This document shows, in pieces, positions 17,563 through 30,032 of a DNA stretch of 64,000 nucleotides. Positions within the stretch are counted from its first letter, which is position 1. Every line of letters starts with the position of its first letter. Where the stretch lies: contig JAUCBN010000004.1 in assembly GCA_035048815.1 (NCBI GenBank), forward strand, positions 12,366,001 to 12,430,000, in the 5' to 3' direction. The translations under genes were made by a program, and so were the position numbers. A model generated the notes under the pieces. That model worked only from the letters and a program-made list of their open reading frames with translations, was not told where the DNA came from and ran no database searches. Origin of the DNA: Abelmoschus esculentus. Its lineage: Eukaryota; Streptophyta; Magnoliopsida; Malvales; Malvaceae.

Positions 17563-19880
17563 CTGTCCAGAAACACAAATCTGAGCATTTTAAAGGCAAG
17601 GCAACCCTCCAAACATGACCATATTTATTCTAAACTATATGCAAGCTTCCCTAATCTCTTGTGTCAGCATTAACACTCAATTATCAACTTCCAACATCTC
17701 AAGTTAACCTATAGACATGCTTCCTAAGATTTGGATAGAAACGAGAATGTCCATGCTTGTGCAAGTGTACATGCTTTCTTTAATAAGGTTTAAAACAAGG
17801 AATAATCATGTATAGACATGCTTTAAGCATTCAAGAGTAACATCATGGTTCATCATCCAATAGTCAAGCATTATAATGTCTTATTACAAAGCTTCAAACT
17901 AACCGAACACACTCTCATATGGGGTTCGATTTACACATTGCCAAGCCCCAACTTATTTGCCAAAATCGTGCCAAAACGTTGTAATCTTTTCCCTTGATCC
18001 TCTTGCTCCAAATGAAGCTCCGAATGTGCTTAATTCTCTGCAAAGACGGAAGGAGAGCTTAAGCACAACATGCTTAGTGAGGAAGCTCTAACAAAGATCA
18101 TCAATGCATCAATTTAAAACCATAGTCAAATCATAGCTAGTAATGCATTATCAAAACCATGCATGCTTAACATTTCATGTTCATGTTCATAAAACCAAAG
18201 TACTTTCTTGTGTATACACAACATTATCAAGCCTTTCATGAGTGATGCATAATGTTCTCTTTAAATCCATGAATGCATATTGGCTTCTAGTGATCACTTA
18301 TTATGAACCTTAAGTTCACCGAATACACGGATCTAGAGACCATTAGTCTCGTCGTGACACAGAGTCACCTTTACATGACACAAAGTCAACTTAACATGAC
18401 ACAAAGTCAACTTACTGGCTCTACCACGCACGGTTGGACACAAAGTCACCCTTGTTACGTGTAGACGGCTCCACCACGCACGATTGGACACATAGTCATC
18501 CTTGTTACGTGTAGGCAATATTCCATATTTTCAATAATGTTTATAGTGCACTCAATCCTAATGACATGTCATTCGTATTCGAGTCTAAAGTTAGTGTCAC
18601 TAAGCCAATATCATAATCAAGTGTGCATGGTAATTTGCTGCTCATAATGCATGCATAATATGTTCATCAAGTGAACCAAATGTCATGCCCAACGGCACCA
18701 TCATATGTAAGGCAACTAACCATATTGTATTCCAAATCAATTATCACATTTCCATATCCATGGATGCTTTAATAAACCATGCATTTCAGCAAAATTATCT
18801 CATGCATGCATCAATTCAAAATCATGTTTATGCATTTCCAAAAATCTCATTGAATTGACAACATTAATGCCTTTGCCGAATGTAGCCGAAACTCATGCTC
18901 ATATATTAAAAACATGTACTTTACTTACTCTTGAACTATGGAAAGTTTTCACACTCTTCCATAGTCCTCAAAATAGAACCGTACCAAATGCGACTCGCTC
19001 TAAGTCCAAAAACACTCACCGACAAGCAAAACGAGCTTTCGTCGATGTTCCGATGACCACGCCAAAGCACCAGCACTTAAGCACCTTCTTGCACTACCTC
19101 TACAACATTAAAAACAGAGCATTCTCACATTATAACATGCTTAAACCATCAGCCGCATCAAACCTCCACAACACTACCGAAAAACCTAGCCGAAAACACC
19201 GAAACCTAGCCGAAATGCATCCGAAACATCATCAGCCCAAAACCTAATGATTCTAACATCTAATACACTTCAATTATGATCTAAAAACACTTCCAAACCA
19301 TCCATATACCTCCAGCAACAACAGAGCAACCAAAACAACCCCTAAAACAACCGAAAACCACCTTAAAACACCACCGATTACACTATTCCGGGATTAAATT
19401 AATAAGCCATCAATTCAAGACTCAATTAATCATTTAAATGACATAATAACATAATTAAAACAACCTAATTACAGAATTAAATGAGATCTAAAAAGATTTC
19501 ACAAAAATATTCATAATCATTAGATCTAGCATCAAAAACATAAAATCAAGTTTTATTAAATGATTAGCAAGCTATCACTTGGGAATTTCAATAAAGAACC
19601 TTAGAAAAATAGTTAAAATCCAGAAAATTACCTTAGGGATTTGATCCACCAAAAGATGAGAAATCCTCTCCCTGATTTCTTGAAAATTGATGTTGATTTG
19701 TAGAAATTAATGAGTAGGCTTTAAAGAGAATGAAATGATGAACAAAATGCAATAAATCTTGTTGAAAAAGATGAAAAAATCAGCAAGTAATTGAAGAAAA
19801 TAGATGAAGAAGATGGAGAGAAAATGAGAGAAAATAAGTTGTTATGGAAGAAAATAAAAGAAAATGATCATCTTTTTAAA

Positions 19881-19891
19881 ACTATTTATAG
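19881..19891 (-). promoter_or_regulatory. TATA box of the element B LTR
   Basis: Minus-strand CTATAAATAG about 400 bp from the LTR start, in the position of an LTR core promoter. The solo LTR has TTATATAAAT at 26014-26023 in the equivalent place. Confidence 0.5.
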
Positions 19892-20281
19892 AAAACAATT
19901 TTGGTGGATAAATCATTAATTAAAAATAAATTGGGTTTATGGCCCTCTAAGGATTCTAAGTATAGCTTGCTTCCCAATTTAGTCACTAAAAATAGCAATT
20001 TTCAAAAATCACACATTTAGTCCCCAAATCTTTTCCAAAAATTACAATTTGATCACTAGTGCATAATTAGGCACTATTAAAAATCAATTTAAAGTTCAAA
20101 TTACATGCTTTTAATTTTGAAACATCTTTCTAATATTTTTAAACCATATTCCAAAATTATTACTTTTCTAATTAAAATATTTTTATTTTATATTTCTCCG
20201 GAATAACGAACCGAAGAACCCGATTCGACCCGAATCGAATTCCCTTACCAACATCCAAACTAATAACCCAAAATTGGGATG

Positions 20282-21900
20282 TTACAACTCTCCCCCTCTT
20301 AAGAAAATTTCGACCTCGAAATTTTTACCTGAAGCAAACAAGTGAGGAAACTGCTCCTCCATGCTTTTCCTTGTCTCCCAAGTCGCCTCTTCAGCACCTC
20401 GGTGTTTCCAAAGCACTTTAACCAAATCTATGATCTTCCCTCGAAGAACCTTGGTATCCACATCCAAAATCCTCACTGGTTCTTCCCCATAACTCATATC
20501 CGCTCTTAACTCAATCTCCTCAACTGGAACAATATGAGAAAGATCTGATCTATATCTACGAAGCATCGATACATCAAAAACATCATGCATCCTACTCAAC
20601 TCTTCTGGTAACCTCAATCTATAAGCAACAGGACCAACATGCTCCAATACCTCATATGGTCCAATAAAACGAGTACCCAACTTACCCTTACCTCCAAATC
20701 TCATCACCTTCTTCCACGGAGAAACCTTAAGAAACACCTTATCCCCAACCGCATACTCTATCTCTCTGCGCTTCAAATCGGCATAAGACTTCTGCCTATC
20801 TGAAGCTTCCTTAAGCTTAGCACAAATAAGCTTAACCTTCTCATCTGTATCTTTCAAAACTTGAGGCAAAGAAACATACTTCTGTCCAACACAAAGGAGT
20901 ACGACACTTACGCCCATATAAAGCCTCAAACGGTGCCATCTGTATACTAGCCTGAAAACTGTTATTGTAAGCAAACTCTACCAAAGGCAACTGTTTCTCC
21001 CAAGAACCTTGAAACTCAATGATGCAACATCTCAACATATCCTCCAAAGTCTGACTAACACGTTTAGACTGATCATCTGTCTGAAGATGATAAGCAGTAC
21101 TAAACTAAGCCTTGTACCCAAAGCAACCTACAAACTCTTCCCAAAACTTAGAGGTAAAACGCGGATCTTTATCCGATATGATCAACTTAGGCACACTATG
21201 CAACTTCACCACCTCAGAAAACATACAACTCTACCAACTTATCCATAGAACACGTCGTATGCACGGCAAGAAAATGTGCACACTTTGTAACCTATCAACA
21301 ATAACCCATATAAAATCCTTCTTGGATGGCGTTAATGGCAACCCCGCCAAAAAATCCATGGTAACTCTCTCCCACATCCATTCCGGAACTTGAACCGGTT
21401 GCAACAAACCTGCAGGAAACTGATGTTCAGCTTCCACCCGCTGACACACCATACACCGAGACACAAACTCCGTCACATCTTTCTTTAATCCAACCCAAAA
21501 GTACATACTTTTGAGATCCCTACACATCTTCACACTACCCGAATGCATAGCAAACGGACTAGTATGTGCTTCTGCCAAAATAGCTTGCCTCAACCCAACA
21601 TCATCCGGCACCATAATCCGACCTCTAAACCACAATACCTCATCATCATCAAAATGATACTCGGTTGTTCTACCCTCAACAATATCCTCCACAAAAGGTA
21701 CCAACGCCTCATCCTCTAACTGTTTCACCTTTATCATCTCAACCAAGATAGGTTTTACTTACAACTCCGCCACTCAACCACCTTCCTTTGAAATACTCAA
21801 CTTAGCAAACATCACCCACAACTCAACTGCTGTCTTATGGCTCAAAGATTCAGCCATCACATTAGCTTTCCTCGGAAGATTCTCAACAGTCATCCAACAC
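20282..21900 (-). pseudogene. Integrase and chromodomain of element B (frameshifted)
   Basis: Inserts element cDNA into chromatin; here non-functional. Right to left on the minus strand: an RNase H-integrase linker (KANVMAESLSHKTAVEL near 21850), the integrase amino domain with its H-H-C-C zinc site (HTSPFAMHSGSVKMCRDLK, CMVCQRVEAEHQ; frame 21231-21746), the start of the core (WERVTMDFLAGLPLTPS), a short frame 20841-21047 (WEKQLPLVEFAYNNSFQ, FEALYGRKCRTP) and the C-terminal domain 20282-20974 (GDKVFLKVSPWKKVMRFG, IGPYEVLEHVGPVAYRL). It ends in a chromodomain-like VLWKHRGAEEATWE. The core between 21050 and 21230 has lost frame. The final TAA lies within the first bases of the 3' LTR, so the coding end overlaps the LTR. 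Confidence 0.85.
20287..20302 (-). other. Polypurine tract of element B
   Basis: Minus-strand AAGAGGGGGAGAGT immediately upstream of the LTR start TGTAACATCCC. It primes plus-strand DNA synthesis. Confidence 0.8.
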
Positions 21901-23675
21901 TTACCCTCCTCGGACAACCAGCAGATTCATCCCTCACAACAAAGCAACAACGCACACACCACCACACCATCTCAATTCTCACAGAAAACATCACTCAAGA
22001 AAACCCCCTTTTTCTTGCTTAACATTGATAAACAACTCTTGATAACCGCAACGGTTTCCATACCACCACCGTCGAACTAACCTTATTTTCGACATCCTCC
22101 CACATACCAGGTAACCACCTAAGCCTTTCACCAACCTTCACTCCACACAACGATGCTCCACCAATAACAACAACTTCATTATGAGTCATATTAACCATAG
22201 CACGACATCACAGCATATCATCCATTCACCTATGAATGATGAAACCCAACATCCAAACGGAAACCTATGTCGGTCTTAAAAACCCTTAAATCTTCACATA
22301 TCATAGATACACCACTCACCCATCTTTCCAATGGGACGTAGAAACCCAAGAAAACCATACTCAAACAAACGATTGATCCAACAACCCTTATAGGAAAACT
22401 CCATACCATCCATAGAACTTACTACCAAACTTATGATGATTCTTTCCGACTTCAACCTTGGCACCTTTAATACTAATAATAACCCCAAGAAAATTGATAC
22501 TCACTCTTACCTTATCAGCAAGATAAACATCTATACATGATTCAAACATAATCCAATCAAGCTCAGTCGAAAACACATGTTTCCCCAACTTCTACCACAA
22601 CACTTTACCACCAAACACACGGAAAAAGATTACCTTAAGCCCTGATCAAGATACCATTCCATCTCGGCACTTTTCGAAACAACCATGCGGCTCACATAAC
22701 ACAAAAAGATTCTCAACACAAAACTAAACCTTGCCAAGCACATCCTTAACTAGACCCTCAACAAACATCTGGCCACGACTTGACCCTGATCAACTTAACC
22801 AAGGTAGAGTCCCGCTCATAGCTCCACCACACCATTTTACTAGGTCTCCCTATAGATTAACCGAACATCTTCCCTCATAACTCCACAACAACCCTGGCTT
22901 ACCCCATATAACAAACTCCCATTGCAAGCATCCTTATGTAAGCCAAGTCATCCCCGATAGCTAACATTCCACAAAACATACCATACAAGAAACTTACCAA
23001 CTTTGTGTCAAACCCAACATTGTACTCATCTCAACGATATTTTCTCCAACTTAAGGTTTAGCCACCATAACCAACTCAACACCATGTTTCAAACTTTAAG
23101 ATCCACACAATGTTAAGTGCCTTGACACTTAACTCAAAACTCATTACCAATATCAATTCTTCGGTAAACCAACTCTTATCCCACCTATACCACAACAAAA
23201 TCCAAGCTTGTAGAACTATTCCTTCCACTTGCTCCAACATCTCTTATTTTATAACCTTGCCAAAGCAGTAACCATATCGATGAAACATCCACAAACATGA
23301 ACCTACCGAACATAAACCCTCACAACACTTTTCGATAAAAGCAAACCCACAAGACTGAACAACCGATACAAACCATAAACTGTCCAGCGGTTCCCGATAC
23401 ACCACTTCAAACATCATCACAAACTAACCATAACTCAGGGTATTTCCCTCGGTTTTAAACATTCACATCTCTGAGCTCAACAACTTATTCCTCATCCAAG
23501 ACTACTCCCTAACCAAAAGGGTAGCTTGCGCACTACACATCCAGCTCAACACCAAAAGAAAGCCCTTTCAACCCCTTTTTTTTCACACCTTCACCCTAAA
23601 AGAACCAACCACACCCCACTTACATCTTCAAGGAGCTACTCGCAAGTGTGAACAAATGTATGCATGATTTCCTGT
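21901..23675 (-). other. Decayed interior of element B, no recognisable domain
   Basis: It occupies the position of protease/RT/RNase H in element B, but I find no long frame and none of the RT motifs that element A keeps. One short minus frame (22388-22588) starts MGKHVFSTELDWIMFE and matches nothing I recognise. It could be very old pol sequence or a separate insertion. Confidence 0.4.
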
Positions 23676-25022
23676 TGATGCGTGTAAAAAGAGCGCAATA
23701 AAGTTCAAGTGTACACGTCAAGTAATAAAGTGATAAGTAATTATCAAGTATCGATCTCCACAGGGATTGGTGTACTTAATATGTCTTCTTATCCTCTTCG
23801 TGCTTCTGTAAAAGAAAGTAAAGAACACAAATTATTGGTTTATCAGGTTTAAACTAATAACTAAAATAAAGTCAAAGCAATAAAAAGGTTAAGAACGAAG
23901 AGAGAGAGTGGGCAGGATCTAGTTGTGATGTACCGTGGATTTGATTGTCTTGTTTCTGTTTCAATGCTGTCACATAACACTGCCTCGGCAGTGCTACAGA
24001 CTACTGCCTCGGCAGCGATAAGCGTGTCTGCCGCGGCAATCCCTTGCTCTTGGGCAGACCTCACTAAGATTCGGCAAAGTGTCCTTCTATGGTTCCGATT
24101 ATCCCTAAGTCAAAACACTGTTGATAACCAGTCCTCAACGTTACCTTCCGGTGTCAATTATAGCTATCAAATTAATTCCCACTTCTATTAGCCGCTGAAA
24201 CTCTAACTATCCCTAGGTCGAGTTAGTATCCTCCAATCAAGTTGAATATCGTACTTACTCCTTTCGTGAATCTAACTCTCCCGAGTCTAGATAAATGGAT
24301 CACTCACAAACTTCCCTCCCGGGCTTGGATGTAAGAACAAAGAATAACAAAGAATAAGCAAATCTTAATGTTTTATTGCATTGAATCAAAAGACAAGATA
24401 CAATCTCTTCTCACGAATACTCCAACAACCTTCTCCTAACCCTAAGAAAGCTTAGAACATAGTATGAAGAAGAAAAATAAATCTTAGGGTTAAGCTCTCT
24501 CTAATCGGCTCTCCCATTACATTGGTCGACTAGTTTATTTATAGTCTTAACCTAGGGTTTCTTTTCCTAATTAGAATCTAACTTGGAGTAGGGAACAAGT
24601 AATAAAATATAATATTTCCAAGTTTAATTTTAACTAGAAAACTATTCCTACGTGGTCTTTGACTTGGTCTTTTCTTGTGTTCTTCTAGTCCGATCCAAAC
24701 GCTTGTTATCCAGAACTCTTCAGCTCATTTTTCTCTTTTAATCGCCCAGCATCAGTACTAGAACTTCTGCTGCCGTGGCACTGGTTCTGCCTTCGGCAAT
24801 TCTGCTGCCTCGGCAGTGGTTCTGTCCTCGGCAGTATTTCCTACAATTGTATAAAAAGTGCTGAGAAGTCTCTTTTTCGCACAGTTTTCTTCTGTTCAGG
24901 CTGTGGCAGCAAAATATCGGTTATTGAGCAATAAGTATCTACATCAACTCAAATTAGTGGATAATGAGTACATAATATATATGAAAAGTGTAGTAAATAA
25001 TAGCCTTTTTAGGTACTCATCA
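23676..25022 (-). repeat. Solo LTR of the Athila family
   Basis: Reversed copy of the Athila LTR: begins TGATGCGTG at 23676 and ends ...CTCATCA at 25022, with no internal sequence on either side. Flanks CCTGT (23671-23675) and CATGT (25023-25027) agree at four of five bases, consistent with a mutated target duplication. It carries the CTGCC..GGCAG boxes near 23985-24045 and 24768-24835 and a minus-strand TATA (about 24534-24545). It formed by recombination between the two LTRs of an inserted element. Confidence 0.88.
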
Positions 25023-25614
25023 CATGTATGCCCTCATAATGCATATGCAAGTGCATGTGCATGTAAATGCAATTTCTAATGTCATGCATGTCCTACATTA
25101 TCTATAGATATATACATATATGTGCTCTTACTCTATGCATGATTATTGTTCACACTCACAAATAACATCCTCAATTCCAACAACTTCAACCACTATCTTG
25201 TTAACTACTCCCAAGTCAGATTAGCAACAGCCGCACCAGCTTCAGCAGACTGAAATACACCCGAAAGAACGGTGCAACACCCTAAATTGACCTCCCTGCA
25301 TAAACGGAGGCACACTCACTAGCAGCCGTTTCATCCTCAATCTTGACCTTCAATGTTCATACCAACACTAGCTCATGACTTACGTCCCAGAAGCATATTC
25401 CAAAAAAAACTTTAAATATGAAATTAAACATATAATATCAATACATATTAGACTTACATTCGGGCAAGATCCAAGGGAAAAAAAACTGTAGAGCACCTGA
25501 AATTATGTTGGCATTGGTAATGTGTAACCGATAACCCTTTTAACCATCATCATTCAAAGTTCAATCATCATGAATAGATTTTCACACATCAACAACATAT
25601 CATGCTCAATCGCA
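25023..25614 (-). pseudogene. Gag remnant and leader of element B
   Basis: The minus strand shows the degraded equivalent of element A's leader (ACCGGTTACACATT-type sequence, about 25520-25540) and gag start (about 25390), then a jump to GCTAATCTGACTTGGGAG, equal to the middle of A's gag. So gag carries at least one internal deletion plus many stops. It was identified by side-by-side comparison with 12750-13380. Confidence 0.7.
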
Positions 25615-25619
25615 CATTT

Positions 25620-28600
25620 TGTAACATCCCAGTTTTAGGGTTAGAAGTTTGGGTATTAGTTGGGAGAATTCGATTCGGGTTGAATCGGGTTCTTCGATTC
25701 GTTATTCCGGGAAAATATAAAATAATAATGTTTAAATTGGAGGAGTAATAATTTTTGGAATTGGTTTAGAAATATTAAAATGATGTCTTAAAATTAAAGG
25801 AATGTGGTTTAAACTTTAAATTAATTTTTATCTTGCCAAATTATATATTAAGGATCAAATTGTAAATTTTGGAAAATATGGAGGATTTAATGTGCTATTT
25901 TCGGAAATTAATATTTTTAGTGACTAAATTGGAAAACATGCTATACTTAGAATCCTTAGAGGGCCATAAACCCATTTTAATTTTTATTAATGATTTATTC
26001 ACCAAAAAGTGTTTTATATAAATGGTTTTATAAGATGATAATTCATTTTTCTTTTATTTTCCAAAACCACTTATTTTCTCTCATCTTTCTCATATTTTTT
26101 CTCTCATTTTCTCTCCATTTTCCTTCACCTAAATTCTTCAATTCCTTGCTGATTTTTCCACCTTTTTCAACAAAAATTACTTCATTTTAATCATCTCTTC
26201 ATTCTTTACAAAGCCTAATCATCTATTTTACTAAATCAACAACAATTTGCAAGGAATCAAGAAGAGAGATTTTCATATTTTTGGTGGATAGATCTCAAAA
26301 GAGGTTGTGCAAGAAGGTGCTTAGGTGGCTGGTGCATTGGCGCAATCATCGGATCATCGGCGAGGGCTCGTTTCGCTTGTCGGTGAGTGGTTTCGGTTAA
26401 AAAGCGAATCGTTTTCGTTCGGTTCTGTTTTGGGGACTATGAAATAGTGTGAAAGCTTTTCATAGTTCAAGAGTAAGTGTTTTAAATAATGTTGATGCAT
26501 TACCTCAAATTTTCGGCTATATCGGTAATGACATATGTGAGCAATATTTTGATAAGGTTTCGGAATGATATACTCATGGTTTTGACATGATGCATGCATG
26601 TGTTAATTGCTGGAAAATGCATGGTTTATAAAGACAATCATAGCTTATGAAAGCATGAAAAGGATTGGGATATGTTGAGGTTATTTGCCCTATGTTATTA
26701 AAGCCGTTGAGCATGATTTACGGTTCACATGATGAACAATATACGAATGCATTATGAGTAGCAAGTTAACATGCATGATTTGAATTAATATTGGCTTAGT
26801 GACACTAACTTTAGATTCGAATACAAATGACATGTCATTAGGATTGAGTGCACTATAAATATATTGAGATTGATGATGATGCCTACACGTAAACAAGGGT
26901 GACTTTGTGTCCGACCGTGCGTTGTAGTGCTTACCTATATGTAAACAAGGGTGACTTTGTGTCCGACCGTGCATATAGTTGACCCATACATAAACAAGGG
27001 TGACTTTGTGTCCGACCGTGCGTAGTGGGGGAAACATGTATACAAGGGTGACTTTGTGTCCAACCGATGCATGTTGAGACCAAGAGTCTCCGAATAGGGA
27101 AAGATCCGTGTATTCGGTGAACTAAGAAGTTCACATTAAGTGTTCACTAGAAAGCCAATATGAATATACATATATGTAATGGTTAGAAATCCTATACATG
27201 ATGCATGAAATGTTTTGGAACCCATACTTGTGATGCATGAGATGGTTTAAGGGTTTTAATAAACATGGTTTGGTTTTACAATTCTTGAATAAGGGTAAAG
27301 GATGCATACATGACTATTAAATATTTTGGAATTGATGCATTGATGATTCATCTAGAGCTACCTCACTAAGCATGTTGTGCTTAAGCTCTCTTCTCATCTT
27401 TGCAGAAAATTAAGGACTCTTGGAGCTACATTTGGAGCAAGGGAATCAAGGAAGAAGAGCAAGAAAACTTTGGTATGACTTTGGCAAATAAAACGGGGCA
27501 AAGCAATGTGTAAATCGAACCCCACATGAGAGTTTTTTGGTTTAATTGATGTTTTGTAATATGACATTATAAGGTTTGGTTTTGAATGGTGAACTAGGAG
27601 GTTTGCTTGGTGTGCTTGGAAGGTGTCCATGCTTGATAAATCTTTGCTTTAAGCTTGAACAAGGAAGCATGTACATATACACAAGCATAAACACACATAA
27701 TTCTAATTAAACATTAGGGAGCATGCCTATAGAATTCATGAGGCTCTTGAGGTGATTTATGGTATGTTACTTGATGCTAATAAAACCTAGGAATGTTGCA
27801 TATAGCCTTGGGTGATTAATGATTGTGTTTGGGTAGGATTAGCCTAGCTTAAAAGTTCCATTTTGGGTCTCGGGTGCAGGGGGTATCGAACCACCCTGCT
27901 GTGGTATCGATACCCCAAGGCAAAATGAGGGGTGGCATCGAACCATGGTCCGATGCAATTTGCCACTGGTTGCAGGTGTTTCGATACCACCCAAGGTGGT
28001 TCGAAACCATTTTGTTTCGAAGGAATTTAATTTAAGTCAAATAAAGCCATGGTTCGATACCAGGACCCATGGTATCGATACCACTGGCCTAAAAAGGATA
28101 ATTTGTGGTTTTTATCGCATGTTAAGCGAGTTTAGATGCGGTGATCGAATATGGAAGTCTCCTGAGTATCTTATGAGTTATAGGGACACTATGATGTATG
28201 TTTTTAACTTGTTCACACAACGAATAGTATAAAGGGAAACGAAGTGTTTGAGTATCACTTGCTTGCAATTAAACCTTTAATTGTTAGAAAATGAAATAGA
28301 TAATGATACGATGCACCGTATGATCTGAATTTTGTTATAGATACGTTAAGCATGCTTAATTGTATTATAGAGGATTGAGTTTCCGGTTTTAGGTTGAAAT
28401 TAATCTATTTATGTTTTGGTCCCTAGTTATGTATACACTTAATTGGATGTATGGTTGTGGCCGAATGTTTATAATCGAATTGTATAAACATGTACCACAT
28501 AGGAATCTAATTATGCGTCTAAAAAAAATATACGTCGGCTTTAGGGTTGTTTATCGAGACGAACCCTTGCGGGTTCAGTTCGATATTCCCCGTGTGACCC

Positions 28601-28641
28601 ATTAGTACCGGTTCCGTCTAGGCCGGGCTAAGGGGGTTACA
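25620..28641 (+). repeat. Solo LTR of a Tekay-like element with perfect 5-bp TSD
   Basis: Starts TGTAACATCCC at 25620 and ends GGGGGTTACA at 28641. It is flanked by identical CATTT at 25615-25619 and 28642-28646. It lies in opposite orientation inside the leader of element B, whose PBS and 5' LTR resume at 28709 and 28727. It contains the minisatellite (26880-27075), the GGTATCGATACC boxes (27902-27913 and 28072-28083) and a TATA box at 26014-26023. It is ~0.5 kb shorter than B's 3' LTR. Confidence 0.95.
26014..26023 (+). promoter_or_regulatory. TATA box of the solo Tekay-like LTR
   Basis: TTATATAAAT about 395 bp into the LTR, matching in position the CTATAAATAG of element B's LTR. The expected initiation point lies about 30 bp downstream. 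Confidence 0.45.
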
Positions 28642-28708
28642 CATTTAAACACACAACTTAGCAATCCTACACATACTTTAACCAACCAACTACACACTTT
28701 ACAAACCT

Positions 28709-28721
28709 GGCTCTGATACCA
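28709..28721 (-). other. Primer-binding site of element B (tRNA-iMet)
   Basis: Minus-strand TGGTATCAGAGCC, five bases past the LTR end at 28727. It is an exact match to the usual initiator-Met PBS of this group. Confidence 0.9.
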
Positions 28722-28726
28722 CCAAA

Positions 28727-29950
28727 TGTAACCCCCTTAGCCCGGCCTAGACAGAACCGGCACTAATGGGTCACACGGGGAATATCGAACCAAACCCGCG
28801 AAGGTCCAATTCGTTAAACAACCCTAAAAAACCGGTATATTTTTTTTTTCTTTAACTAGATGCACAATTAGGTTCCTATGTGAGACGGGTTCATGCAATT
28901 CGAGAATGGAAGCTTAAAGTCTACATTTAATCGTCCAACTAATGCTTACATGTTTAGATACCAAAATGTAAATATTTGTATTTCGAACATCAACCGGAAA
29001 TTCAATCCACCAAAAACAATTAAACATGCATAGTATACTTACAACAAAATTCAGACCAAACGGAACATCATAGCATCATCAATTTCATGATTCATTATGT
29101 AGGGACCTAATTGTAAAACAAGTAACACATAGGCACTTCGTTTAATTTTATATTATTCGATATGTGTTCAGGTTAAAATCAGGCATCATGGTGTCATTGC
29201 ATCTCAATAATAGCTCACAAGTCTTCTATGTTCGATTACGGGATTAAACCCTGCCTAGCATGCGATTAAAACACAAAGATTGCCCCATTTGGATCAGGGG
29301 TATCGATACCTTGGTCTTGGTATCGATACCTTGTTGATAATTAGCTCAAAATCATGTTCGAAAGGCACTGGTATCGATACCACCATGGATGGTATCGATA
29401 CTCCAACGTCCAGTGGCAAAAAGGGATCAAACCCTGATTCGATACTTCCCTACTTTAAGCCTTGGGGTATCGATACCACCATAGGGTGTATCGATACCCC
29501 CTATCCAGAAACACAAATCCGAGCATTTTAAAGGCAAGGCAACCCTCCAAACATGACCATATTTATTCTAAACTATATGCAAGCTTCCCTAATCTCTTGT
29601 GTCAGCATTAACACTCAATTATCAACTTCCAACATCTCAAGTTAACCTATAGACATGCTTCCTAAGATTTGGATAGAAACGAGAATGTACATGCTTGTGC
29701 AAGTGTACATGCTTTCTTTAATAAGGTTTAAAACAAGGAATAATCATGTATAGACATGCTTTCAAGCATTCAAGAGTAACATCATGGTTCATCATCCAAT
29801 AGTCAAGCATTATAATGTCTTATTACAAAGCTTCAAACTAACCGAACACACTCTCATATGGGGTTCGATTTACACATTGCCAAGTCCCAACTTATTTGCC
29901 AAAATCGTGCCAAAACATTGTAATCTTTTCCCTTGATCCTCTTGCTCCAA
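28727..29950 (-). repeat. 5' LTR of element B (truncated)
   Basis: Matches 16789-~18020 of the 3' LTR by eye, including the palindrome cluster at ~29300-29500. It breaks after TTGCTCCAA at 29950, where filler and then Athila 3'UTR begin. The missing outer ~2.3 kb contained the promoter, so this copy cannot drive element B. Confidence 0.88.
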
Positions 29951-29977
29951 CTTATTTACACTCTCATATGGGGTTCG
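29951..29977. other. Templated filler DNA at a deletion/insertion junction
   Basis: Between the broken LTR and the Athila 3'UTR lie CTTATTT (29951-29957) and then a 20-base copy (29958-29977) of 29848-29867. The preceding CCAACTTATTT also copies about 29887-29897. Short patches copied from within ~100 bp are the signature of end joining with template slippage. Confidence 0.75.
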
Positions 29978-30032
29978 GCAATTTGATGTTTTGCATTGCT
30001 TGAGGACAAGCAATAGTTCGAGTTTTGGGGTG
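29978..30032 (+). other. Athila 3'UTR end and PPT preceding LTR1
   Basis: Matches 39843-39899 of element C2 (GGCAATTTGATGTTTTG..., AGTTCGAGTTTTGGGG). This shows LTR1 is, on its left side, the 3' LTR of a further Athila element whose body is lost. Confidence 0.8.

Larger units (their letters stand above)
16789..20286 (-). repeat. 3' LTR of element B (3.5 kb)
   Basis: On the minus strand it starts TGTAACATCCC at 20286 directly after the PPT and ends at 16789. A TATA box (CTATAAATAG, about 19881-19890) lies ~400 bp into the LTR, so U3 is short and R/U5 is very long. It contains the TATCGAT palindrome cluster (17361-17562), a reversed minisatellite (about 18345-18525) and repeated CCGAAAACC-type motifs at 19180-19360. 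Short open frames inside, such as 18855-19247, look fortuitous. Confidence 0.88.
16789..29950 (-). mobile_element. Element B: decayed Tekay-like Ty3/gypsy chromovirus carrying two solo-LTR insertions
   Basis: Minus-strand order from the right: truncated 5' LTR (28727-~29950), PBS, leader, gag remnant, decayed interior, integrase/chromodomain remnant, PPT, 3' LTR (16789-20286). It holds two later insertions: a solo Athila LTR (23676-25022) and a plus-strand solo LTR of a related Tekay family (25620-28641). The left end has mutated from TG to TA (TATAACCGCC). Left target bases CATAC (16784-16788) have no partner because the right end is truncated at the filler junction near 29951. Confidence 0.85.

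Noticed and set aside
17356..17599. Short proteins on both strands with repeated GIDTP/VSIP motifs
   Set aside because: They are translations of the GGTATCGATACC palindrome cluster inside the LTR, open by composition.
18855..19247. 130-codon plus-strand frame
   Set aside because: It lies wholly inside element B's LTR R/U5 region, antisense to the element, with no family resemblance.
26690..27134. Minus-strand frames rich in TQSHPC repeats
   Set aside because: They translate the LTR minisatellite; periodicity is that of the 49-bp DNA repeat.
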